Source of the DNA: Nocardioides sp.
Lineage (GTDB): Bacteria; Actinomycetota; Actinomycetes; Propionibacteriales; Nocardioidaceae
DNA length: 64,000 nucleotides
Assembly: GCF_030019515.1 (NCBI RefSeq)
Contig: NZ_JASEEQ010000004.1
Location: forward strand, 307,769 to 371,768
Direction of reading: 5' to 3'
The notes under the pieces are model-generated. The model did not search any database. It was not told the origin of the DNA and saw only the letters and a list, made by a program, of their open reading frames with translations. A program made the translations under genes and the position numbers. Of this stretch, positions 9,643-19,669 are shown one piece after another; the first letter of the stretch is position 1, and the number at the start of each line of letters is the position of its first letter.

Positions 9643-11295
9643 GTGCGTGCTTGGGGCTCACGATGCCGATGGGTGGTCCGGCACCTGTGCTGGAACGGTG
9701 GCGAGCCGGATCCGCGCGTGCTCCAATCGTCCTTCACGCTGATCCTGGGCATCGCCCTCGGGTTCCGCATCGCCGCCGAGGGACCGGTGGCCCTGGCGTC
9801 CTGGCCGGTCGCCGGCGTCGCGATGTCGTCGCTCGGCAGCGTGGTCGTGCTGATGGCGCCCGCCGCCCGCGTCGAGGTGCTGGCCCGGGTCCTGGCCGTG
9901 GTCCACATCGCCGCGCTCGGCATGCTCGCCCACGGCCCCGAGGTCGGGATCTCCTCCGGGTTGGTGGTGTTCCCCTCGATCTGGCTCGGTCTCGAGCTCG
10001 GGCAGCGGGGCGTGGCCCTGGCAACGGGAGCGACCGTGGCCTTCGTCGCGGTGCCCGGCCTGCTGTCGCGGGGCGTCGACCTGGTCAACGTGGAGTGGCT
10101 GCTCCTCCTGACCGTCCTGGCCGGCTTCAGCGCCTTCGCCACCAATGCCGCCCTGGCCGCGGCGCGCACCGCCCAGGCCCGGGCCGAGGCCCGTGAGGCG
10201 GAGCTCGCCGTCGCCCTCGAGGTGATCGAGCGGAACCGTCGGTCGGCGCACGCCGTGTTCGAGGCCGTCGACGTCGGCCTCGCGCTGCTCGACCGCGAGG
10301 GCAGGCCCACCCTGGTCAACCAGCGGTTCACCGGCTTCTCCGACCTCGCCTTCCCCGTCGCCGACCCCGCCGCAGGCGTGGTGTTCGACGAGTCCGGGAC
10401 CGCGCAGCTGCCGAGCGAGCAGGTGCCGACCTCGCGCGCTCGGCGCGGCGAGGAGTTCGACGACGTCCGCGTCTGGGTCGGCCGGGACGACGGGGCTCGG
10501 CGCGCGCTGTCGATGTCGGCCCGACGGGTCGAGGCCGCCGATGGGCGGGTCGTCGGCGCCGCGCTCTCGTGCACCGACGTCACCGACCTGATGCGCGCCC
10601 TGAAGGTCAAGGAGGACTTCGTCGCCCTGGTCTCGCACGAGCTCCGGACGCCGCTGACCTCGATCGTGGGGTACGTCGCCGTGGCCCTCGAGCGCACCGA
10701 CCTCGACCCGGTGCTGCACAAGCAGCTCGATGCGGTCGCCCGCAACGGCCAGCGGCTCGAGCGGCTGGTCCAGGACCTGCTCGACGAGGTGCAGCACTCA
10801 GCAGGGCCGATTCCCCTGCGGGAGCAGGACACCGACCTCGCGGTGATCGTCCGCGAGTGCGTCGCCGGCGCCCGACCGCAGGCCAGCCGGGTCGGCGTAC
10901 AGCTCGACGCCGAGGTCCCCGAGCAGATCGCCTTCACCGGCGATCCCCAGCGGCTCGCCCAGGTGGTCGACAACCTGGTGTCCAACGCGATCAAGTACAC
11001 CGAGCCGGGAGGAAGTGCCCGGGTGCTCGCGACCGTCGACGACGGGTGCGTGCGGATCACGATCAAGGACACCGGGATCGGGATCGAGCCGGCGGACCAG
11101 GCCCGGATGTTCAGCCGGTTCGTCCGCGGCGCGGAGGCGAACCGGCGAGCGATCCAGGGCATCGGGCTCGGCCTGTCCATCGCCAAGTCGATCGTGGAGA
11201 GCCACGGCGGGCAGATCGAGGTCGACAGCGCGCCCGGCTGCGGAAGCGAGTTCCGGGTGGTCCTGCCGCTGCACGCCGCCCAACTGGCCTCCTGA
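9643..11295 (+). CDS. Membrane PAS sensor histidine kinase, paralogue of the kinase after uppS
   Basis: A 550-residue sensor kinase. Residues about 28-170 hold five or six membrane segments without an obvious extracellular loop. A linker coiled region follows, then a PAS-like domain (about 200-310), HisKA with His332 (SHELRTPLTSIVGY) and HATPase_c (NLVSNAIKY, DTGIGIE, GIGLGLS). The GTG at 9643 has GGGAGGTGACC just before it. The whole architecture matches the kinase at 12163, including the same VFEAVDVGLALLD-type PAS start and the GEEFDDVRVWVGRD segment. No response regulator is nearby. It separates recO from uppS. Confidence 0.87.
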   Translation: MRAWGSRCRWVVRHLCWNGGEPDPRVLQSSFTLILGIALGFRIAAEGPVALASWPVAGVAMSSLGSVVVLMAPAARVEVLARVLAVVHIAALGMLAHGPEVGISSGLVVFPSIWLGLELGQRGVALATGATVAFVAVPGLLSRGVDLVNVEWLLLLTVLAGFSAFATNAALAAARTAQARAEAREAELAVALEVIERNRRSAHAVFEAVDVGLALLDREGRPTLVNQRFTGFSDLAFPVADPAAGVVFDESGTAQLPSEQVPTSRARRGEEFDDVRVWVGRDDGARRALSMSARRVEAADGRVVGAALSCTDVTDLMRALKVKEDFVALVSHELRTPLTSIVGYVAVALERTDLDPVLHKQLDAVARNGQRLERLVQDLLDEVQHSAGPIPLREQDTDLAVIVRECVAGARPQASRVGVQLDAEVPEQIAFTGDPQRLAQVVDNLVSNAIKYTEPGGSARVLATVDDGCVRITIKDTGIGIEPADQARMFSRFVRGAEANRRAIQGIGLGLSIAKSIVESHGGQIEVDSAPGCGSEFRVVLPLHAAQLAS

Positions 11296-11322
11296 GGGCC
11301 GTACCCAACTAGGCTCACCGCC

Positions 11323-12153
11323 GTGAAACGTGCCGTGCGCCAGCCCACGCCGCACCCCACGGGGGCGCGGCCCCCGGCGATCCCGCGGGAGCTGGTGCCC
11401 CGGCACGTCGCCATCGTCATGGACGGCAACGGCCGGTGGGCCAAGGAGCGCGGGCTGCCGCGGACCAGGGGCCACGAGCGGGGCGAGCACTCGCTGTTCG
11501 ACGTGGTCGAGGGCGCCATCGAGATCGGGGTCAAGGCGATCTCGGCGTACGCCTTCTCCACCGAGAACTGGTCGCGCTCGCCCGACGAGGTGCGGTTCCT
11601 GATGGGGTTCAACCGCGACGTGATCCGCCGCCGCCGGGACGAGATGCACGAGCTGGGGGTCCGGGTCCGCTGGGCCGGGCGGGCGCCACGGCTGTGGAGA
11701 TCGGTGATCCGCGAGCTGCAGGTCGCCGAGGAGCTGACCCGGCGCAACGACGTGCTCACGTTGACGATGTGCGTCAACTACGGGGGGCGCGCCGAGCTCG
11801 CCGACACCGCGCGCAGCATCGCGCGTGAGGTGGCCGCCGGCCGGCTGGACCCGGAGAAGGTCGACGAGAGGACCTTCGCGCGCCACCTGTACGTGCCCGA
11901 GGTCTCCGACGCCGACCTGGTCTGGCGGACCTCCGGCGAGCAGCGACTCTCCAACTTCATGCTGTGGCAGGCGGCGTACTCCGAGCTGGTCTTCACCGAC
12001 GTGCTCTGGCCCGACGTCGACCGGCGCCACCTCTGGCACGCGATCGAGCTCTACGCGAGCCGGGACCGGCGGTACGGCGGCGCCGCGCCCAACCCGGTGC
12101 CCACCGACCAGCCCACCGACCAGCCGACCGGCCACCCGCCGGTCGAGGACTGA
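11323..12153 (+). CDS. uppS: Isoprenyl transferase (polyprenyl diphosphate synthase)
   Basis: Builds the cis-polyprenyl diphosphate carrier used for peptidoglycan and arabinogalactan-type precursors by adding isopentenyl units. The 276-residue protein has the family hallmark [13 protein letters not shown] with the catalytic Asp. It also has the [11 protein letters not shown] segment, and the conserved [13 protein letters not shown] and YSELVF stretches near the C-terminus. The tail is rich in Pro-Thr-Asp repeats and probably disordered. GTG at 11323 lies seven bases after TAGGCT (11310-11315), so it is likely leaderless. It sits between two paralogous kinase genes. Confidence 0.95.
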   Translation: MKRAVRQPTPHPTGARPPAIPRELVPRHVAIVMDGNGRWAKERGLPRTRGHERGEHSLFDVVEGAIEIGVKAISAYAFSTENWSRSPDEVRFLMGFNRDVIRRRRDEMHELGVRVRWAGRAPRLWRSVIRELQVAEELTRRNDVLTLTMCVNYGGRAELADTARSIAREVAAGRLDPEKVDERTFARHLYVPEVSDADLVWRTSGEQRLSNFMLWQAAYSELVFTDVLWPDVDRRHLWHAIELYASRDRRYGGAAPNPVPTDQPTDQPTGHPPVED

Positions 12154-12162
12154 GGCCGGGTC

Positions 12163-13767
12163 ATGGGCCGGGTCGCCGAGAGGCTCGCCGGGCTGCATCG
12201 CCGCCTGCTGTTCGCCGACGACCCGGACCCGGTGCTCGTCCAGGCCGTCTTCGCCGTGTTGTTCCTCGCCGACATCCTGCTGCGCGCGGCGGGCGGGTCG
12301 CCCCTGGCACTCGGGTCCTGGCCGATGGCCGGCCTGGTGCTGGTCGCTCTCGCCACGGCCGCGGCCCTCGTCGTCCCCTGGCAGCGCGCGGCGCCGTGGA
12401 CGATCGGGATCCTGCCGGTCGTCGACATCCTCGCCCTCGGGCTGTCGCGGATGGACCCGGGTGGCGGTGCGACCGGCACGCTCGCGGTCGTCCCGGCGCT
12501 CTGGCTCGGGCGCCAGTACGGACCGCGTGGCGCGGTCGTCGTGTTCCTCGCGACCGCGCTGCTGCTCGTCACCCCGGGCCTGGCCTACCTCGGCGTGTCG
12601 GGCGCCAACCTCACGCGCACCGTGCTGATCCCGCTGGTCGCCACCTGGGCCGCCCTGGCGATCTCCTACGCGCTGGAGCGGGTGCGGGCGGGCACGGAGG
12701 TGATCGAGCACCAGCGCCGGGTCTCCCAGGCGATCTTCGACGCCGTCGACGTCGGGCTCGTGCTGCTGGACCACACCGGGGCCTACCAGGGCGTCAACCG
12801 GCGGCAGACGGACTTCATCGGGCTGGCCTTCCCCGACGGGCACTCCGGCAGGGCCGGCCAGCTCGGAGCCGTGTACGACGCGGAGGGGACCCGCGAGCTG
12901 ACCCGCGAGGAGCTGCCGACCTACCGCGCCAGCCGGGGCGAGGAGTTCACGGACGTGCGGATCTGGGTGGGCCGTGACCCACTGACCCGGCGGGCGCTCT
13001 CGGTCTCAGCGCACCGGGTGGAGGACGACGCCGGGAACCTCGCCGGCGCGGCGCTCGGCTACAAGGACGTCACCGACTACATGCGGGCGCTTCGGGTCAA
13101 GGACGAGTTCGTCGCCTCGGTGTCCCACGAGCTGCGCACCCCGCTGACCTCCATCGTCGGCTACGCGCAGCTGCTGCTCGAACGCGACGACCTGCCGCCC
13201 GACGTCGTCGCCCAGCTCGAGGTGATGGCCCGCAACAGCGGCCGGCTGCACCGGCTGGTCGCCGACCTGCTGCACAGTGCTCGCCTCGACGAGGGCGCGA
13301 CGGCGGTCGCCCGGGCGCCGGTCGACCTGGCGGCGGTGGTGCGGGACGGCGTCGAGGCGGCCGGCCCGGCCGCACGGCGCGCGGGCGTCGATCTCGCCGC
13401 TGAGGCGCCGCCGACCCTGGTGCTGATGGCCGACCGCGAGCGGCTCGAGCAGGTGGTCGACAACCTCCTCTCGAACGCCGTGAAGTACACCCACGCCGGC
13501 GGCTGCGTGCGGGTGAGCCTGGCCGTCGACGCCGACCGTGCCGAGCTGTGCGTCGCCGACACCGGCATCGGCATCGCCGCCGCCGACCGGGACCGCCTGT
13601 TCACCCGCTTCTTCCGCACCCGGGAGGCCGAGGAGCGCTCGATCCAGGGCGTCGGCCTCGGCCTGAGCATCACCAAGGCGATCGTCGAGAGCCACGGCGG
13701 CCGGATCGAGGTCGAGAGCGAGCTCGGCACCGGCAGCGCCTTCCGGGTCCGGCTGCCCCTGGGCTGA
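12163..13767 (+). CDS. Membrane PAS sensor histidine kinase, second paralogue
   Basis: A 534-residue sensor kinase with five or six N-terminal membrane segments (about 25-165), a PAS-like domain (about 190-300), HisKA with His322 (SHELRTPLTSIVGY) and HATPase_c (NLLSNAVKY, DTGIGIA, GVGLGLS). It aligns along its whole length with the kinase at 9643. The start is nine bases after the uppS stop, so it may be co-transcribed with uppS. No partner response regulator is visible. Its signal is unknown; the membrane sensor may report envelope state given the uppS context, which is inference. Confidence 0.87.
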   Translation: MGRVAERLAGLHRRLLFADDPDPVLVQAVFAVLFLADILLRAAGGSPLALGSWPMAGLVLVALATAAALVVPWQRAAPWTIGILPVVDILALGLSRMDPGGGATGTLAVVPALWLGRQYGPRGAVVVFLATALLLVTPGLAYLGVSGANLTRTVLIPLVATWAALAISYALERVRAGTEVIEHQRRVSQAIFDAVDVGLVLLDHTGAYQGVNRRQTDFIGLAFPDGHSGRAGQLGAVYDAEGTRELTREELPTYRASRGEEFTDVRIWVGRDPLTRRALSVSAHRVEDDAGNLAGAALGYKDVTDYMRALRVKDEFVASVSHELRTPLTSIVGYAQLLLERDDLPPDVVAQLEVMARNSGRLHRLVADLLHSARLDEGATAVARAPVDLAAVVRDGVEAAGPAARRAGVDLAAEAPPTLVLMADRERLEQVVDNLLSNAVKYTHAGGCVRVSLAVDADRAELCVADTGIGIAAADRDRLFTRFFRTREAEERSIQGVGLGLSITKAIVESHGGRIEVESELGTGSAFRVRLPLG

Positions 13768-13799
13768 TCGCTCGGCCCCGGCTCAGCGGCGATGGGGGC

Positions 13800-14207
13800 T
13801 CAGCCGCAGCGAGCGCAGGTGCCGAAGATCTCCAGGGTGTGGCTGACATCGGCGTACCCGTGCTCGGCGGCGATCGCGCGGGTCCACCGCTCCACCGCAG
13901 GACCCTCCACCTCGACCGTCGCGCCGCAGGAGCGGCAGACCAGGTGGTGGTGGTGGGCCTCCGAGCAGCGCCGGTAGATCGCCTCGCCGTCCTCGGTGCG
14001 CAGCACGTCGACGTCGCCGGTGTCCGCCAGCCGCTGCAGGGTGCGGTACACCGTGGCGAGGCCGACCGTCTCGCCGCGACGGCCGAGCAGCTCGTGGATC
14101 TCCTGGGCCGAGCGGAAGTCGCTGAACGAGTCGAGCGCCTCGGTGACGGCGCGGCGCTGTCGGGTCGGGCGCAGGGGCGGGGTCGCCCCGTCCTCAGTGC
14201 TCGTCAT
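13800..14207 (-). CDS. zur: Fur-family zinc uptake regulator
   Basis: A 135-residue Fur-family repressor. An N-terminal winged helix (RPTRQRRAVTEAL to ATVYRTLQRL) is followed by a metal-binding half with HHHH at 85-88 and two Cys pairs, C91-C94 and C131-C134, which form the structural zinc site. The adjacent znu genes identify the sensed metal as zinc. It is the last gene of the znuA-znuC-znuB-zur run and overlaps znuB by 14 bases, so it would be repressed by its own product through the Zur boxes before znuA. Confidence 0.92.
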   Translation of the reverse strand: MTSTEDGATPPLRPTRQRRAVTEALDSFSDFRSAQEIHELLGRRGETVGLATVYRTLQRLADTGDVDVLRTEDGEAIYRRCSEAHHHHLVCRSCGATVEVEGPAVERWTRAIAAEHGYADVSHTLEIFGTCARCG

Positions 14208-15207
14208 AGTGCCTCCCGTGCGGCGCGTGCCGGTGACCGTCGTGGACGTAGTCGACGTGGTCGCCGTGCGGGACCGCGACGTGACCGCAGTCCGCGCCGT
14301 GCTCGTGCGGGTGCTCGCCCTCCTCGACGACCTGGTGCGCGCCGGCCGAGACCACCGGGAACGGGCGGTGCAACCGCTGCCGCGAGCGCAGCCAGATGCC
14401 GACCGGCCAGGAGACCGTGAAGCAGGCCAGGGCGAGCAGCACGATCGCCGGCCCGGGGGCGACCGTGGTGCCGTCGGGGGCGGCGGCGGAGATCAGCAGC
14501 CCCCCGACGGCGGCCACGGTCCCGAGCACCATCGCCGCGACGAGGGTGCCGCGGAACGAGCGGGTGAGCTGCTGGGCGGTCGCGACCGGGACCACCATCA
14601 GCGCGGAGACCAGCAGCAGGCCGACGGTCCGCATCGCCACGCTGACGCTGACCGCGGCGAGCACCGCGACCAGCACGTTGTAGACCCGGATGTTGAGCCC
14701 TGCGACCCGCGCGAACTCCTGGTCCTGCGCCACCGCGAACAGCTGGGGCGCCAGACCGAGACCCAGCAGGACGACGACGCCGGCGAGCGCCATCGTCACG
14801 AGCACGTCGGTCACCGACATCGTGGTGATGGACCCGAACAGGTAGGTCTGCAGCCGGGCCCCGCTCTGGCCGGCGAGGCCCGTGATGAGGACGCCGCCGG
14901 CGAGGCCGCCGTAGAACAGCAGCGCGAGCGCCACGTCGCCGTTGGCGTGCCCGCGCTCGCGGATCACCTCGATCAGGATCGCGCCGAGCACCGAGACCAG
15001 CACCGCCGTCCAGACCGGGGAGATCCCGGTGAGCAGGCCGAGCGCGACACCGGTGACCGCGACGTGCCCGACGCCGTCGCCCATGAGCGAGAGCCGGCGC
15101 TGGACGAGGTAGGTGCCGACCACGGGGGCGGCCAGCCCGGTGAACAGCGCCGCGATCAGGGCCCGCTGCATGAACGGGAGGCCCAGCAGGTGGAGGTAGT
15201 CGTTCAC
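14194..15207 (-). CDS. znuB: Zinc ABC transporter permease
   Basis: Membrane subunit of a high-affinity Zn(II) importer of the ABC-3 family. The 337-residue protein has about eight transmembrane segments and the family signatures RRLSLMGDGVGHVAVTGVA and GLLLVSALMVVPVATAQ. The last ~45 residues form a cytoplasmic tail very rich in His, Asp and Cys (motifs HPHEHGADCGH, HDGHRHAPHGRH), a probable metal-binding extension. GTG at 15207 follows GGAGG and overlaps the znuC stop by four bases. Usual family length is about 270-290, so the tail is additional. Confidence 0.93.
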   Translation of the reverse strand: MNDYLHLLGLPFMQRALIAALFTGLAAPVVGTYLVQRRLSLMGDGVGHVAVTGVALGLLTGISPVWTAVLVSVLGAILIEVIRERGHANGDVALALLFYGGLAGGVLITGLAGQSGARLQTYLFGSITTMSVTDVLVTMALAGVVVLLGLGLAPQLFAVAQDQEFARVAGLNIRVYNVLVAVLAAVSVSVAMRTVGLLLVSALMVVPVATAQQLTRSFRGTLVAAMVLGTVAAVGGLLISAAAPDGTTVAPGPAIVLLALACFTVSWPVGIWLRSRQRLHRPFPVVSAGAHQVVEEGEHPHEHGADCGHVAVPHGDHVDYVHDGHRHAPHGRHYDEH

Positions 15208-16061
15208 CGGTCCTCCTCGGCGGGGCGGTCGAGCGGAGACGCGACGTGCGGCGCGTGGTCGTGACGCGCCACGGTCTCGTGGTCGTGGTGGTGTCCGGGG
15301 TCGAGGTCGTCGACGTGGGCCAGCGCCACGCGTGCGGAGAGCTCCGGCTCGTGCGCCTGGTCGTGGGTCAGCGGCGGGCCGTCGTAGGTGATCCGGCCGT
15401 CGCGCATCACCACCGCCCGGTCCACCAGGGTCGCCATCGGCCCGAGCTCGTGGGCCACCAGCACCACGGTCGCGCCGCGCCCGGACAGGGTCGCGAGGCT
15501 GTCGGCGAGCACGTGCTGGTTGGGCAGGTCGACGCCCGCAGTCGGCTCGTCGAGGAAGAACAGCTCGGGCTCCCCGGCCAGCGCGCGGGCGATCAGCACC
15601 CGCTGCTGCTGGCCGCCGGAGAGCGTCGAGACGCCGTCGCCGGCCCGGTCGGCCAGGCCGACGACCTCCAGGGCGTCGGTGATCGCGGCGCGGTCGCGCC
15701 GGCCCAGCCTGCGGAACAGCGGGCGGTGGGTCAGCCGCCCGGACGCGACCACCTCCCACACCGAGGCCGGCACGCCGGAGGCGGCACTGCCACGCTGCGG
15801 GACGTAGCCGACCCGGCGCCAGTCGTGGAAGTCGTCGTACGGCGTGCCGAACAGCCGCAGGCTCCCGGCGGCGAGGGGGTGCAGCCCGGTGAGCGCGCGC
15901 ACCAGCGTCGACTTGCCCGACCCGTTCGCGCCCATCAGCGCCAGGAACTCCCCGGCGGGGACGGTGAGGTCGATGCCGCGCAGGATCGGGCGGCCCGCGA
16001 TGGCGACGGCGCCGCCGCTGAGCTCGACGACGGGCCCGGTGGACCCCGGTGCGGCGCTCAA
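15204..16061 (-). CDS. znuC: Zinc ABC transporter ATP-binding protein
   Basis: ATPase of the zinc importer, 285 residues. It has Walker A GANGSGKST, the signature LSGGQQQRVLIARAL, Walker B ELFFLDEP and the switch His in VLVAHE. The last ~40 residues are His/Asp-rich (GHHHDHETVARHDHAPH), another likely metal-binding extension. No ATG or GTG fits. The TTG at 16061 overlaps the znuA stop (TTGA) and lies behind a GAGAAGG ribosome site, so I take it as the start. Coupled translation with znuA and znuB is likely. Confidence 0.92.
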   Translation of the reverse strand: MSAAPGSTGPVVELSGGAVAIAGRPILRGIDLTVPAGEFLALMGANGSGKSTLVRALTGLHPLAAGSLRLFGTPYDDFHDWRRVGYVPQRGSAASGVPASVWEVVASGRLTHRPLFRRLGRRDRAAITDALEVVGLADRAGDGVSTLSGGQQQRVLIARALAGEPELFFLDEPTAGVDLPNQHVLADSLATLSGRGATVVLVAHELGPMATLVDRAVVMRDGRITYDGPPLTHDQAHEPELSARVALAHVDDLDPGHHHDHETVARHDHAPHVASPLDRPAEEDR

Positions 16062-16972
16062 CAGTCGTTCGCCTTCTCGAGGGCGGCGAGGTTGGCGCTC
16101 ATGAGGGAAAGGTAGTCCTCGTCGGCGGTGCGGTCGGTCAGCCCCTCGAGCGGGTCCAGCACGTCGCTCGCGGCGCCGGTCTCCCGGGCGAGGGCCTCGG
16201 CCGCCTTGGCGCTGACGATCGACTCGGAGAAGACGGTGGTGACGCCGTCCTCGCGGATCAGGTCCTGCAGCCGGGCCAGGTCGGCCGGGGTCGGCTCGGC
16301 CTCGGGGGAGAGGCCGAGGATCGCCTCCATCTCGACGCCGTAGCGCTGCAGGTAGCCGAACGCGTCGTGGCTGACGACCACAGTGGTGCGGGCACAGCTC
16401 GCGAGGCCGGCGGCGTACTCCCGGTCGAGCCCCTCGAGGTCCCCGCGCAGGTCGGCGGCGTTCGCGCGGTAGTCCTCGGCGTGGTCCGGATCGGCCTCCG
16501 CGAGGCGGTCCGCGACGGCGTCGGCGACATCGGCCAGCAGCAGCGGATCCAGCCAGAAGTGCGGGTCGGTCTCGGGGGAGTCGACGCCGTGCTCGCGGAA
16601 CGGCACCAGGTCGACGACGTCGGCCGCGTCCAGGACGTCGCCGGTCGCGTTCTCGTCGACCGCGGCGTCGACCGCCGGCTGGAAGCCGCGCTCGTAGAGG
16701 ACGAGCCCGGCCTCGGCGATCTCGGCGGTCACCGCGACCGACGGCTCCAGGTCGTGCGGCTCGCCGCCCGGCGCGGTGAGGTTGGTGACGTCCACGTGGT
16801 CGCCGCCGACCCGATCCGCGACGAACGCGAGCGGGTAGAACGCCGCCGCGACCCGGACCTCGTCGGCCCCCCGACCAGTAGCGGGGGCGTGGTCGCTGCC
16901 GCCGTCGTTGAACGCGGCGCACCCGGTGAGGGCGAGCAAGACGGCAGGGGTCACGGCGACGAGTCTCTTCAT
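16058..16972 (-). CDS. znuA: Zinc ABC transporter substrate-binding lipoprotein
   Basis: A cluster A-I metal-binding protein of 304 residues. The signal peptide ends in the lipobox LTGC with Cys18 as the lipidated residue. Candidate zinc ligands are His in GGEPHDLEPS, TDPHFWLDP and VVSHDAFGY, matching the three His of ZnuA proteins; the acidic ligand would be near SESIVS. The His-rich loop of many ZnuA proteins is absent; in this operon His-rich stretches lie in ZnuB and ZnuC instead. The ATG at 16972 has no ribosome site and lies 7 bases from a -10 element, so the mRNA is probably leaderless and starts inside a Zur box. Confidence 0.93.
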   Translation of the reverse strand: MKRLVAVTPAVLLALTGCAAFNDGGSDHAPATGRGADEVRVAAAFYPLAFVADRVGGDHVDVTNLTAPGGEPHDLEPSVAVTAEIAEAGLVLYERGFQPAVDAAVDENATGDVLDAADVVDLVPFREHGVDSPETDPHFWLDPLLLADVADAVADRLAEADPDHAEDYRANAADLRGDLEGLDREYAAGLASCARTTVVVSHDAFGYLQRYGVEMEAILGLSPEAEPTPADLARLQDLIREDGVTTVFSESIVSAKAAEALARETGAASDVLDPLEGLTDRTADEDYLSLMSANLAALEKANDC

Positions 16973-17008
16973 GAGAACGATTCTCAATCAAAGTGAGAAT
17001 CGTTGTCA
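16972..17008. promoter_or_regulatory. Two tandem Zur boxes over the znuA promoter
   Basis: Two 15-bp sites, TGAGAACGATTCTCA (16972-16986, six-base dyad arms) and TGAGAATCGTTGTCA (16994-17008), have centres 22 bp apart, about two helical turns. On the minus strand a promoter fits exactly under them: TTGACA (17009-17004), an 18-base spacer, then GAGAAT (16985-16980) and the znuA ATG seven bases later. Box 1 covers the -10 element and start codon and box 2 covers the -35 element. Zinc-loaded Zur bound here would shut the promoter. The divergent gene at 17061 could also be affected. Confidence 0.85.
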
Positions 17009-17060
17009 ACTCGGCGTCACCTACGCCTGCGATTCCCGACGGGTCGACTAGATTCGAGCG

Positions 17061-17381
17061 GTGCTGGTCGTCAACAGGTTCCGCGTTCCGCTGTCCGACG
17101 GGGAGGCCTGGCGCGCCGACCTCGAGACCGCGCACCGCACGCTGGCCGCCTGCGCGGGCTACGCCGGGGGCGAGATCGGCCGCAACGTCGACGACCCGGA
17201 GCTGTGGGTGCTGACCACCCGCTGGGCCAACGTGGGCAGCTACCGGCGGGCGCTCTCGACGTACGACGTGAAGCTGCACGCGGTCGCGATCCTGAGCCGC
17301 GCCGTGGACGAGCCGTCCGCCTACGAGCTCGCCGAGCCGGGCACCACCCTCAATGTCGCCTCGACCCGGTCGCTAGGCTGA
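17061..17381 (+). CDS. Antibiotic-biosynthesis-monooxygenase-like (ABM) domain protein
   Basis: A 106-residue protein that looks like a dimeric alpha/beta-barrel ABM domain: [38 protein letters not shown] followed by [22 protein letters not shown]. Members range from quinol monooxygenases to heme-degrading enzymes, and no substrate is indicated. GTG at 17061 is six bases after TAGATT (17049-17054), indicating a leaderless transcript. It is divergent from znuA across the Zur boxes. The glyS promoter -10 (TAGGCT at 17374) lies inside its last codons. Confidence 0.72.
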   Translation: MLVVNRFRVPLSDGEAWRADLETAHRTLAACAGYAGGEIGRNVDDPELWVLTTRWANVGSYRRALSTYDVKLHAVAILSRAVDEPSAYELAEPGTTLNVASTRSLG

Positions 17382-17439
17382 GTCCTTCCGACCACCCTCT
17401 GACCGGCAGCCAGCCGGCCAAGACATCAGGAGCGCCACC

Positions 17440-18852
<1,413 letters not shown>

Positions 18853-18876
18853 CGACCCGGCATGCACAATGACCGA

Positions 18877-19617
18877 ATGATCCGCGCCTCCACGCTGCTC
18901 GGGGCCGCCCTCGCGGGCGCGCTCGCCCTCGGCGGCTGCTCGGGATCCGACGAGGGCGCCCAGCCTGAGACGGGCGGCACGCCCACCGCACCGGTCGCCT
19001 CCACCGGGGCGACGCCGTACCTGCCGGTGCCGGACGGGGTCGAGCTGACCGAGCCGGGCAGCCAGCTCGCGGTGGGCGACCACGCGGTGGTGGCCTACCA
19101 CCCGCGCCAGGAGCAGGTCGCCGCCCTCGACATCGCCGTCACCCGGCTCGAGAGGACCTCGATCAAGGACTTCTCGGCCTGGCAGCTCAGCGACGCCCAG
19201 CGCGGATCCACCCCCTACTACGTGCGGGCCCGGATCGAGAACGTCGGCGACACCGACCTCGGCGGCCGGGCGGTGCCGCTGTACGTGGTCAACGAGGACA
19301 ACGTGCTGCTGGAGTCGACGCCGTTCGCGAGCTCCTTCCGCCCCTGCCCCAGCACGCCGTTCCCGGAGAAGTTCGCGCCGAGCGACATCGCCCGGGTGTG
19401 CCTGGTCTACCTCGCGCCCGACCACGGCGACCTGGTCTCGGTCAGCTTCCGTCCCGAGGAGACGTTCAACCCGATCACGTGGACCGGTGACGTCGAGAAG
19501 TACGTCCCGCCGAAGGACGGCGGCACCTCGAAGAGTGGGCCCCCGCAGGGCAAGGGCGGCACCCGCGGCGGCAGGGGCGGCGCCTTCGCCGGCAAGGGCG
19601 GCACCCGCGGCGGCTGA
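18877..19617 (+). CDS. Putative secreted lipoprotein with Gly-rich tail
   Basis: A 246-residue protein that I do not assign to a family. The signal peptide (IRASTLLGAALAGALALGGC) ends in a lipobox, so the mature protein should be anchored outside the membrane. The middle (about 60-210) looks like a single beta-rich domain with two Cys near SSFRPCPS and ARVCLVY that could form a disulfide. The last ~45 residues are Gly, Lys and Arg repeats. I chose ATG 18877, six bases after CACAAT (18865-18870), over the in-frame ATG at 18862, which would lie inside the promoter. Confidence 0.7.
   Translation: MIRASTLLGAALAGALALGGCSGSDEGAQPETGGTPTAPVASTGATPYLPVPDGVELTEPGSQLAVGDHAVVAYHPRQEQVAALDIAVTRLERTSIKDFSAWQLSDAQRGSTPYYVRARIENVGDTDLGGRAVPLYVVNEDNVLLESTPFASSFRPCPSTPFPEKFAPSDIARVCLVYLAPDHGDLVSVSFRPEETFNPITWTGDVEKYVPPKDGGTSKSGPPQGKGGTRGGRGGAFAGKGGTRGG
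19549..19614 (+). repeat. 24-bp direct repeat in the lipoprotein C-terminus
   Basis: Two identical 24-bp copies (19549-19572 and 19591-19614), 42 bases apart, encode GKGGTRGG twice at the end of the lipoprotein. The repeat could expand or contract by slippage. Confidence 0.7.
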
Positions 19618-19669
19618 TCCGCGCCGAGCGCGATTTGGGCGGGCTCGGTGCGGCTTGGACAATGGCCGC

